Made by a program: the position numbers and the translations under genes | Shown: one piece after another, positions 61,701 through 64,000 of the stretch | Numbering within the stretch: the first letter of the stretch is position 1 | Layout of the letters: every line of letters begins with the position of its first letter | Notes under the pieces: generated by a model | Database searches by the model: none | The model's input: only the letters and a program-made list of their open reading frames with translations | What the model was told of the DNA's origin: nothing | Source: Acridotheres tristis | Lineage: Eukaryota > Chordata > Aves > Passeriformes > Sturnidae | Length of the DNA: 64,000 bases | Direction of reading: 5' to 3' | Assembly (NCBI GenBank): GCA_037013685.1 | Contig: CM072887.1 | Span: forward strand, 47,419,154 to 47,483,153

Positions 61701-62519
61701 AACTCTTTCTTAGGGAAGTTAATTATTATTTTTTAGTTGTCATTGCTGTTTGTAATGTTGAGTTACTTTTATTGTGTTGTGTGGTTTTGTTTTGTTTTTT
61801 TTTACAGTGGCAAGATGTGTTGGATATAATTTCAAAAGCTTTGTATGACAACAACATGGTTTTTTCTCAGATCAATGGAATTAGTAAATTTCAGGTACAT
61901 AAAGGATATTTTTCTTAAATTATTTTCAGTGGGAAAATCATAGTTCATAGAAGTTAATCTGATCCCTTTTGCTTCGTTGCTTCATTTCAGAAATTAAAAG
62001 ACCAATAAATTTGTGTGGCAGAAGCTTTGATCTCTTAACTTATTCATTCTAAAAATTATAATCTCAAAAAGTCCTAGTTGAATGCATTTGGAGAAAAACA
62101 GTACATTCACTTTTGAGAAAGATGCATTGGCATGGAAGTTAAGGATGAGGCACACTGATCAGTGTTGAAAGAAGTTCATGCCTTCCTGAGACTGTCATGT
62201 ATCTGTTCTGGGATGACAGACCTGCAAGATTGTCACTCTGGAGCCTATATTAGCTGATATAATTTGTTGAAAATATAGTCCTGTCCCCCACACTCTCCAC
62301 TGAGGAACTTTGTTACGCTACTGTGATGTTTGCCTTTTAGGAAAACCTGTCTGCATTTAAATATGATCCCAACATCAATATTTTGCTGCTGCCTCTTCAT
62401 ACTGGTTCCAATGGACTAAACATCATCGAAGCAACTCACGTTCTGCTCGTGGAGCCCATTCTGAATCCAGCACATGAGCTACAGGCTATTGGCAGAGTAC
62501 ATCGTATTGGCCAAACCAA
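19081..62519 (+). CDS. SHPRH: SHPRH, SNF2/H15/PHD/RING helicase E3 ubiquitin ligase (27 coding exons, 3' end outside window)
   Basis: Twenty-seven spliced coding segments join with consistent phases into about 1,637 codons that colinearly match vertebrate SHPRH (human about 1,683 residues). Domain order: basic N-terminus (RRKR), SNF2 motif I GLGKT (K about 381), linker-histone H15 (about 444-518), PHD finger (about 672-722), motif Ia (about 730-743), DEAQ motif II (832-835), SGTP motif III (860-863), long helical region, C3HC4 RING (C1444 to C1490), and helicase C motifs IV-VI ending HRIGQT. Known role of the family: nuclear DNA-dependent ATPase and E3 ligase that extends polyubiquitin on PCNA with UBC13-MMS2 at stalled forks. 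Oddities seen: exon 27 lacks one base and breaks the frame, and two introns appear to begin with GC. The final exon or exons, expected to start PTIVHRF, are not found before 64,000. Mammalian neighbours are FBXO30 and GRM1; neither is visible here. Confidence 0.97.
19784..19789 (+). terminator. SHPRH: Candidate intronic poly(A) signal AATAAA in intron 2
   Basis: AATAAA lies 32 bases past the stop reached by reading through the exon 2 donor, with a T-rich stretch just upstream. Use of it would give a 223-residue N-terminal SHPRH fragment. This is seen in sequence only; no evidence of use. Confidence 0.25.
20118..20247 (+). CDS. SHPRH: SHPRH exon 3 (residues 214-257)
   Basis: 130 nt, acceptor TTCACAG, donor CCAG then GTAATG, phase 0 in and phase 1 out. 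It encodes [17 protein letters not shown] and a Lys-rich helix, matching the human segment after the WLQKK block. No recognised domain; it is part of the N-terminal extension before the ATPase. Confidence 0.95.
22935..23415 (-). mobile_element. CR1 LINE 3' fragment, minus orientation
   Basis: Reverse-complement CR1 features: GGAATCATTGAATCATTTAGG, GATGGTGACTCAACCACTTC, CACTGGGCAGCCTTTTC, CAACTTAAGGCCATTTTTTC, and TCTGGATATGCTCCAGCACT. Diverged and interrupted, so an old insertion. Confidence 0.85.
25472..25925 (+). mobile_element. ERV-type solo LTR just upstream of exon 4
   Basis: Sense-oriented avian LTR text: CAGCTGGGATAGAGTGAGG, TTACTTCTTGCTGAGTGGTG, CAGGACAGCCAAAGGGATAT, TTCCATACC, GAGAGGTGAGCAATTGTATT, a T-rich/ATT-repeat stretch, then TTCAGTTATTAAACTG. 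No internal retroviral genes. It ends about 150 bases before exon 4, so promoter or splice interference is conceivable. Confidence 0.7.
26079..26297 (+). CDS. SHPRH: SHPRH exon 4 (residues 257-330), followed by GC donor
   Basis: 219 nt, acceptor TATGCAG. It encodes an acidic stretch (DELEEDEEE), then [20 protein letters not shown], the Q-motif-like entry to the SNF2 ATPase. To join exon 5 in frame and align residue for residue with human, the exon must end at 26,297, where the intron begins GCAAGT rather than GT. GCAAGT is the known strong GC-AG donor. No GT donor nearby keeps the frame. Confidence 0.93.
26298..26612 (+). other. SHPRH: Intron 4, GC-AG type
   Basis: 315 nt, begins GCAAGT and ends CCATAG. 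Phase and homology exclude nearby GT donors. Otherwise featureless and AT-rich. Confidence 0.8.
26613..26691 (+). CDS. SHPRH: SHPRH exon 5 (residues 330-356)
   Basis: 79 nt, acceptor CTCCATAG, donor CTGG then GTATGT; phase 1 in, phase 0+2 out. It encodes [11 protein letters not shown] and YYNPFTG, matching the human segment between the PYQ helix and Walker A. Confidence 0.95.
26692..27398 (+). other. SHPRH: Intron 5
   Basis: 0.7 kb of AT-rich sequence, GTATGT to TTTTAG. I see no repeat or gene in it. Confidence 0.8.
27399..27549 (+). CDS. SHPRH: SHPRH exon 6, SNF2 motif I / Walker A (residues 356-406)
   Basis: 151 nt, acceptor ATTTTAG, donor GAG then GTAAGG. It carries [19 protein letters not shown], the SNF2 motif I that binds ATP, with catalytic Lys near residue 381. 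All key residues are intact. Confidence 0.97.
27550..28856 (+). other. SHPRH: Intron 6
   Basis: 1.3 kb, GTAAGG to CATTAG, AT-rich; no repeat or gene recognised. Confidence 0.8.
28857..28962 (+). CDS. SHPRH: SHPRH exon 7 (residues 407-442)
   Basis: 106 nt, acceptor GCATTAG, donor CCCA then GTAAGT. It encodes [15 protein letters not shown] and a Lys/Glu-rich stretch. It aligns with human GKVVNYF at its start; the remainder is diverged linker leading to H15. Confidence 0.92.
28963..29455 (+). other. SHPRH: Intron 7
   Basis: 0.5 kb, GTAAGT to AAACAG; nothing recognised inside. Confidence 0.8.
29456..29712 (+). CDS. SHPRH: SHPRH exon 8, linker-histone H15 domain (residues 442-527)
   Basis: 257 nt, acceptor AAACAG, donor CAG then GTAAAA. 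It encodes [20 protein letters not shown] through [20 protein letters not shown] and [10 protein letters not shown], the winged-helix H15 fold of histones H1/H5 that gives the family its name. Basic side chains are abundant, fitting DNA or nucleosome binding. It sits between SNF2 motifs I and Ia as an insertion. Confidence 0.95.
29713..31021 (+). other. SHPRH: Intron 8
   Basis: 1.3 kb, mostly occupied by a long minus-orientation CR1 copy between two short AT-rich flanks. Confidence 0.85.
30090..30970 (-). mobile_element. CR1 LINE fragment, minus orientation, about 0.9 kb in intron 8
   Basis: The longest CR1 copy here. Reverse-complement signatures include TTGGGTTGGAAGAGACTCTA, CCCCCTTGTCCTGTCACTGT, CAGGCTGAACGATTCCAACTC, CAAGCCCTTCTCAGCAGGGC and GTTTGTCCAGGTCTCTGTGG. 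The 80-100 codon open frames inside are relics of the reverse-transcriptase C-terminus and chance. Confidence 0.93.
31022..31717 (+). CDS. SHPRH: SHPRH exon 9, linker, PHD finger and motif Ia (residues 528-759)
   Basis: The longest exon, 696 nt, acceptor TTTGTAG, donor TCTG then GTAAGA, phase 0 both ends. The first 140 residues are a Ser/Glu/Lys-rich, low-conservation linker. The PHD finger follows (about 672-722) with [16 protein letters not shown] and CPHC ligands intact. It then reaches motif Ia [14 protein letters not shown] and [10 protein letters not shown]. The linker lacks the Asp-run/Tyr-run tract that I recall in the human protein, so either the linker has diverged or my recollection needs checking. 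The frame remains open for 97 codons past the donor, which is probably chance. Confidence 0.95.
31718..34161 (+). other. SHPRH: Intron 9 (2.4 kb)
   Basis: GTAAGA to CTGTAG. AT-rich; I recognise no repeat or gene. The exon 9 frame stays open to 32,008 by chance. Confidence 0.8.
34162..34413 (+). CDS. SHPRH: SHPRH exon 10, SNF2 motifs Ib and II (DEAQ) (residues 760-843), CpG-rich
   Basis: 252 nt, acceptor TCTGTAG, donor AAG then GTATGA, phase 0 both ends. It encodes [18 protein letters not shown], then [17 protein letters not shown] (832-835) is the Walker B motif in this subfamily. About 16 CpG dinucleotides lie within roughly 200 bases, and third positions are strongly G/C, unlike the AT-rich exons on either side. 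The protein itself is highly conserved, so the composition shift is synonymous. Confidence 0.96.
34414..35218 (+). other. SHPRH: Intron 10
   Basis: 0.8 kb of AT-rich sequence with no CpG enrichment, in contrast to exon 10; nothing else recognised. Confidence 0.8.
35219..35297 (+). CDS. SHPRH: SHPRH exon 11, SNF2 motif III (residues 844-870)
   Basis: 79 nt, acceptor TATTAG, donor GAAG then GTGAGA. It encodes [20 protein letters not shown], where SGTP is motif III coupling ATP hydrolysis to translocation, then VQRGLE. Confidence 0.95.
35298..37229 (+). other. SHPRH: Intron 11 (1.9 kb)
   Basis: GTGAGA to TTGCCAG. AT-rich, no clear repeat; only a small CCCCATCACATTGGGG hairpin near 36,290. Confidence 0.8.
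37230..37393 (+). CDS. SHPRH: SHPRH exon 12 (residues 870-924)
   Basis: 164 nt, acceptor TTGCCAG, donor CCAA then GTAAAG. It encodes [20 protein letters not shown], then YRPYCRK and [11 protein letters not shown], the end of the SNF2 N lobe. The following intron is only 90 nt and contains an early stop if retained. Confidence 0.95.
37484..37740 (+). CDS. SHPRH: SHPRH exon 13 (residues 925-1010)
   Basis: 257 nt, acceptor TTTCAG, donor AAAAG then GTGAAT. It encodes [31 protein letters not shown] and [17 protein letters not shown]. The last is the conserved LRxxCxHP block that ends the SNF2 N domain in Rad5/SHPRH/HLTF-type proteins. Confidence 0.96.
37741..40417 (+). other. SHPRH: Intron 13 (2.7 kb)
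   Basis: GTGAAT to TTTCAG. AT-rich with a T run near 38,068-38,082. No gene or recognisable transposon. Confidence 0.8.
40418..40539 (+). CDS. SHPRH: SHPRH exon 14 (residues 1010-1051)
   Basis: 122 nt, acceptor TTTTCAG, donor AAAG then GTAAGG. It encodes [16 protein letters not shown], then [20 protein letters not shown], the start of the helical repeat-like insert between the two helicase lobes. Confidence 0.95.
40540..43031 (+). other. SHPRH: Intron 14 (2.5 kb)
   Basis: GTAAGG to ATTCAG. AT-rich; overlapping open frames on both strands near 41,475-41,751 have no recognisable similarity. Confidence 0.8.
43032..43120 (+). CDS. SHPRH: SHPRH exon 15 (residues 1051-1080)
   Basis: 89 nt, acceptor AATTCAG, donor GCAA then GTGAGT. 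It encodes [20 protein letters not shown], a TPR-like helical pair, nearly identical to human. Confidence 0.95.
43121..44895 (+). other. SHPRH: Intron 15 (1.8 kb), with T/A palindrome and TTC/GAA palindrome
   Basis: GTGAGT to TATTAG. It contains a T11-AC-A13 palindrome at 43,309-43,334 and a 19-base palindrome at 43,715-43,733 (ATAGTTCTTCAAGAACTAT). No gene or named repeat. Confidence 0.8.
44896..44985 (+). CDS. SHPRH: SHPRH exon 16 (residues 1081-1110)
   Basis: 90 nt, acceptor TATTAG, donor GAG then GTAAAC, phase 0. It encodes [20 protein letters not shown] and [10 protein letters not shown], matching the human helical insert. Confidence 0.95.
44986..47017 (+). other. SHPRH: Intron 16 (2.0 kb)
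   Basis: GTAAAC to ATACAG. It carries an old CR1-like fragment at about 45,615-46,005; otherwise AT-rich. Confidence 0.8.
45615..46005 (-). mobile_element. Old CR1-like LINE fragment, minus orientation
   Basis: Text such as GAAAGAGACCTTGGGACATC, ATTGGCTTTTAAAACCTCCA, AAGTCATTGTCCCTTGTTC and CAGGCTGCACAGGCCAAGTT follows the order of CR1/L3-type 3' ends in reverse complement, but it is well diverged from the younger copies here. Confidence 0.65.
47018..47125 (+). CDS. SHPRH: SHPRH exon 17 (residues 1111-1146), apparent GC donor
   Basis: 108 nt, acceptor ATACAG. It encodes [20 protein letters not shown] and ends in IRELQRK. Alignment to human (RKIHSNSPWW) requires the exon to end at 47,125, giving intron start GCAGGT. 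A GT donor four bases later (CAG then GTACCT) would need the second acceptor in exon 18 (at 47,632) to stay in frame, yielding a product two residues shorter. Confidence 0.9.
47126..47621 (+). other. SHPRH: Intron 17, apparent GC-AG
   Basis: About 0.5 kb beginning GCAGGT and ending CATACAG. An in-frame alternative is GT donor at 47,130 with acceptor at 47,631. No repeat or gene inside. Confidence 0.65.
47622..47764 (+). CDS. SHPRH: SHPRH exon 18 (residues 1147-1194)
   Basis: 143 nt, acceptor CATACAG, donor AGAA then GTAAGG, phase 2 out. It encodes [20 protein letters not shown], then [14 protein letters not shown] second AG ten bases inside (ATTCAG) is a possible alternative acceptor paired with the GT donor of exon 17. 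Confidence 0.94.
48270..48665 (-). mobile_element. Old CR1-like LINE fragment, minus orientation
   Basis: AGAGGTCCCTTAAATCAACC, AAGGAGGGAGATTCAATAGT, GTGAAGCCTGTTCCAGTATT and TTGTCTCTTGTTCTTTTGCC resemble the reverse complement of an ancient CR1 3' end. High divergence lowers certainty. Confidence 0.6.
49058..49308 (+). mobile_element. CR1 LINE 3' fragment
   Basis: Sense copy: GCACAAACTGAAAGACAAGA, TGAGCACTGGAACAGG, GTGTCTCCTTCCTTGAGGTA, GCCCCTTCCAACCTCAGCC and CTGTGAGTCTGG tail. 5'-truncated. Confidence 0.85.
50591..50764 (+). CDS. SHPRH: SHPRH exon 19 (residues 1194-1252)
   Basis: 174 nt, acceptor AAATCAG, donor ACAA then GTAGGT, phase 2 both ends. It encodes [20 protein letters not shown], then a helix with [12 protein letters not shown] and [11 protein letters not shown]. 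Predominantly helical; no named domain. Confidence 0.95.
51076..51138 (+). CDS. SHPRH: SHPRH exon 20 (residues 1252-1273)
   Basis: 63 nt, the smallest coding exon. Acceptor GTTGAAG, donor ATAG then GTAAGT. It encodes [18 protein letters not shown], matching human with a small CxxC pair. Confidence 0.93.
51139..52184 (+). other. SHPRH: Intron 20 (1.0 kb)
   Basis: GTAAGT to TTGAAG. AT-rich; nothing recognised. Confidence 0.8.
52185..52410 (+). CDS. SHPRH: SHPRH exon 21 (residues 1273-1348)
   Basis: 226 nt, acceptor TTTGAAG, donor ATAAG then GTACAG. It encodes [40 protein letters not shown] and [10 protein letters not shown]. It is well conserved with human through the GLWA-SETER block. Confidence 0.95.
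52411..53302 (+). other. SHPRH: Intron 21
   Basis: 0.9 kb with a T/G-rich low-complexity stretch at about 52,965-53,010 (GTTTTTTTTG-type runs). No gene. Confidence 0.8.
53303..53446 (+). CDS. SHPRH: SHPRH exon 22 (residues 1349-1396)
   Basis: 144 nt, acceptor TCTTACAG, donor GAG then GTAGAG. It encodes [40 protein letters not shown] and LHIIEPHE. The invariant IIEPHEVEQ motif is split by the intron. Confidence 0.96.
53447..54721 (+). other. SHPRH: Intron 22 (1.3 kb)
   Basis: GTAGAG to TTCATAG. It contains an (AT)11 microsatellite at 54,333-54,354; otherwise AT-rich. Confidence 0.8.
54333..54354. repeat. (AT)11 microsatellite
   Basis: Uninterrupted AT dinucleotides over 22 bases in intron 22; likely length-polymorphic. 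Confidence 0.95.
54722..54823 (+). CDS. SHPRH: SHPRH exon 23 (residues 1397-1430)
   Basis: 102 nt, acceptor TTTCATAG, donor AAA then GTAAGA. It encodes [20 protein letters not shown] and [14 protein letters not shown], an amphipathic helix leading into the RING. Confidence 0.96.
54824..55655 (+). other. SHPRH: Intron 23
   Basis: 0.8 kb, GTAAGA to GACAG. AT-rich; nothing recognised. Confidence 0.8.
55656..55727 (+). CDS. SHPRH: SHPRH exon 24, first half of RING (residues 1431-1454)
   Basis: 72 nt, acceptor GACAG, donor ACAG then GTAAGA. It encodes [20 protein letters not shown], which supplies the first two zinc ligands of the C3HC4 RING (C1444, C1447). Confidence 0.96.
55728..57485 (+). other. 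SHPRH: Intron 24 (1.8 kb), splitting the RING
   Basis: GTAAGA to GCATAG. It separates zinc ligands 1-2 from 3-8. AT-rich; no gene or clear repeat. Confidence 0.8.
57486..57674 (+). CDS. SHPRH: SHPRH exon 25, second half of RING (residues 1455-1517)
   Basis: 189 nt, acceptor TGCATAG, donor AAAG then GTGAGT. It carries [10 protein letters not shown] and CAICRQT, completing C3HC4 with C1460, H1462, C1465, C1468, C1487 and C1490. All ligands are intact, so E2 recruitment for PCNA polyubiquitination is expected to be preserved. Confidence 0.97.
57675..61170 (+). other. SHPRH: Intron 25 (3.5 kb)
   Basis: GTGAGT to TCAAAG. AT-rich with a short tandem AAAGCAAAAAT repeat near 58,638-58,660. The 59,500-60,300 part is somewhat GC-richer and may be an old repeat that I cannot name. 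Confidence 0.75.
61171..61263 (+). CDS. SHPRH: SHPRH exon 26, helicase C motif IV (residues 1518-1548)
   Basis: 93 nt, acceptor TTCAAAG, donor ACG then GTATTA (a weak donor). It encodes [20 protein letters not shown], then [11 protein letters not shown], the first strand of helicase C. Confidence 0.95.
61264..61807 (+). other. SHPRH: Intron 26
   Basis: 0.5 kb, starting GTATTA, a weak donor, and ending in a long T-rich tract with TTTACAG. Nothing else seen. Confidence 0.8.
61808..61893 (+). CDS. SHPRH: SHPRH exon 27, helicase C, one base short (frame break)
   Basis: Acceptor TTTACAG, donor TTTCAG then GTACAT. Exon 26 ends and exon 28 begins in phase 0, so this exon must be divisible by three, but it is 86 nt. 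It reads [17 protein letters not shown] correctly, then loses frame at the T run 61,860-61,864. On the other side the expected conserved reading resumes through to the donor, so a single missing base in a T run (five T instead of six) explains it. As written, translation would run on into exon 28 and stop at 62,417. An assembly or sequencing homopolymer error is the simplest reading. Confidence 0.9.
61894..62340 (+). other. SHPRH: Intron 27
   Basis: 0.45 kb, GTACAT to CCTTTTAG. No repeat or gene recognised. Confidence 0.8.
62341..62519 (+). CDS. SHPRH: SHPRH exon 28, helicase C motifs V and VI (residues about 1578-1637)
   Basis: 179 nt, acceptor CCTTTTAG, donor ACCAA then GTAAGA, phase 2 out. 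It encodes [40 protein letters not shown] and [12 protein letters not shown], the motif V and motif VI (arginine finger) signatures of SNF2 enzymes. The frame used is the phase 0 frame of the family, not the shifted frame of exon 27. The next exon, completing the C-terminus, is not in the window. Confidence 0.96.
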
Positions 62520-64000
62520 GTAAGAGTTACAGTTGTGTTCAATGGTTTAGATATGGTCCAGAATAGATCTGAAAAAACCTTGTTCAGCTGCTACCCTGTT
62601 TTATTGTGTGCCATTGATGCCTTCGTTTTTAACTTTGGAGTTCTGCATGCAAAAATGTCCAGAAATGTCTTACCTTTGCGGGTCCGAGCAACTCAATTAT
62701 TTATGTCATATATGGCTAAGTTCAGGCATGGCCTTTCTAACTGGTCATTCTCAGCTCCAGATTAGGAGCTGCATAAATTGTTGGGGATTTTTTTGTTTCC
62801 TTGTTTTGGGGCTTTTTTTGGTTGGGGCTGTTTTTCCAAAAAGCAAGTTATAGCACACTCTCATTAGAACTAGTAAGTTTTTGAAATCACAGTTCTGCCC
62901 TCACCCCTGTCTTTTTGAAGACATTAATGAGTTTGCATTTCTCTTGTTTGTTTCAGTGTTGTTGCTCTGACATAGGTAGTACTGAACACTTTAAAAAGGT
63001 TTTAAACTTTCAGTACAGGAAGTTTGTTCTCAACATATAAGATGTGTTTTTCCTAAGGTCTTGTGACTTTAGAAAAAAAAAAGAAAAACAAGTTCAAAGC
63101 CCAATACATGAAGAAGAAAAATAGCTGCAGTCAATTCTGGAATAATAGTACTGTAGAATAATAGTGGAGGTTGTGTTCTGGAAGTGAAAGCAAAGAGAGA
63201 GGAAGACATGAAGGAGCATGTATGTGAGAGAATGTTTATGAGCAGGTGGATATTTGTGTGTGTTGGTGGAGATTTTGAATTCATGTGAGGGCACAGGAAA
63301 GATTGATTGCAACAGTCCACACTGCAATTCTTCATGATGCTGGCACAAAAGGTGTGGCAAAAACCTTGCAATAAAACCACCAGGAGTACGTTGTACTTCT
63401 TAAGAATTAAGATTTCAGCAAGGCTTATTTTTAAAACAGGCTGTGTTCCAAGTACACTGAGCATTAAGTAATACTGTGTTTAGTGTCACTGGTGCAGCTA
63501 CTACCAGTTCAGTTCTTATTTACTTCTCTTTTTTGGGGGTAGACCTTTTCCTGTGAATCCGAAAGTATTCCCCCTGCATTCTCCTGTGAAATGTTACCTG
63601 ACAGAGTTTCAACCTAAGATCTGAAAACCATTTAAGCATTTTCAAGGGTGCTTACCTTGAAAAATGTTTATATTGGGGAGCATGGGGTGCTTTTTCATTT
63701 TTATCTTTGGATCTGACATCTTTCCATTTCACTTTCTGGTGCCTGGCACTTTCCTAAATTACTGCTTTGTTTTTTGAAATTTTATTTCACAAACGGGATT
63801 TTCATGTTTTATTCTGTTTATTGACATTTTGAGTTTCATATTTTACCAGTGTTTACTGACTACAATTACTGACTTCTTTTTTAAAAAATAGTAGTGTTTT
63901 GCTGTCTTCAAAAATAATATTATTAAAACTCTGGATATTAGGTTTAATTATCCATCACATTGAGCTCTTTTCTCTTGGAATAATTTGTGACAATGAAGTA
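62520..64000 (+). other. SHPRH: Start of intron 28, running off the window
   Basis: Begins GTAAGA. The expected next exon (PTIVHRF...) is not found, so the intron continues beyond 64,000. The 131-codon minus-strand open frame at 63,069-63,464 shows no similarity that I recognise. Confidence 0.75.

Noticed and set aside
63069..63464. 131-codon minus-strand open frame at the right end
   Set aside because: Antisense to a SHPRH intron, low-complexity Leu/Phe/Ser composition, no domain or splice support.

Overview
The window is vertebrate nuclear DNA from a bird. Three things point that way: many degenerate CR1 LINE fragments, avian ERV-type solo LTRs, and one large multi-exon gene with vertebrate splice signals whose translated exons match SHPRH (SNF2, histone-linker, PHD, RING, helicase). 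Neoaves, possibly a passerine, is my best guess from the repeats, but the species cannot be fixed from the sequence alone.

Layout: 1-16,690 is gene-free, mostly AT-rich intergenic DNA. It holds two solo-LTR-like elements (about 2,918-3,411 and 13,826-14,132), CR1 fragments (about 4,945-5,141, 14,955-15,535, 15,887-16,320 and 16,455-16,680) and a few short palindromes. A CpG island at about 16,690-17,870 has GC boxes, a perfect TGACGTCA site and an inverted CCAAT box; it is the SHPRH promoter plus a probable non-coding first exon. From 19,050 to 62,519 lie coding exons numbered here 2 to 28, all on the + strand. They encode about 1,637 residues that colinearly match vertebrate SHPRH. The last part of the helicase C domain and the C-terminus lie beyond base 64,000.

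SHPRH is a single polypeptide whose SNF2 ATPase is split by inserted domains. Motif I (GLGKT) is in exon 6, a linker-histone H15 domain in exon 8, PHD zinc finger and motif Ia in exon 9, DEAQ motif II in exon 10, SGTP motif III in exon 11, C3HC4 RING in exons 24-25, and helicase motifs IV-VI in exons 26-28. In mammals it is an E3 ligase that polyubiquitinates PCNA in DNA-damage tolerance, like yeast Rad5.

I found no evidence of a new biological system. The points worth checking are: (1) exon 27 is 86 nt where the flanking phases require 87, with a one-base deficit in a T run that breaks the helicase frame; this is an assembly error or a real frameshift. (2) Two introns appear to use GC donors (after exons 4 and 17), the second with a competing GT-AG solution. 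(3) Exon 10 is a sharply bounded CpG-rich block. (4) A sense LTR ends about 150 bp before exon 4. (5) A possible early poly(A) site lies in intron 2.
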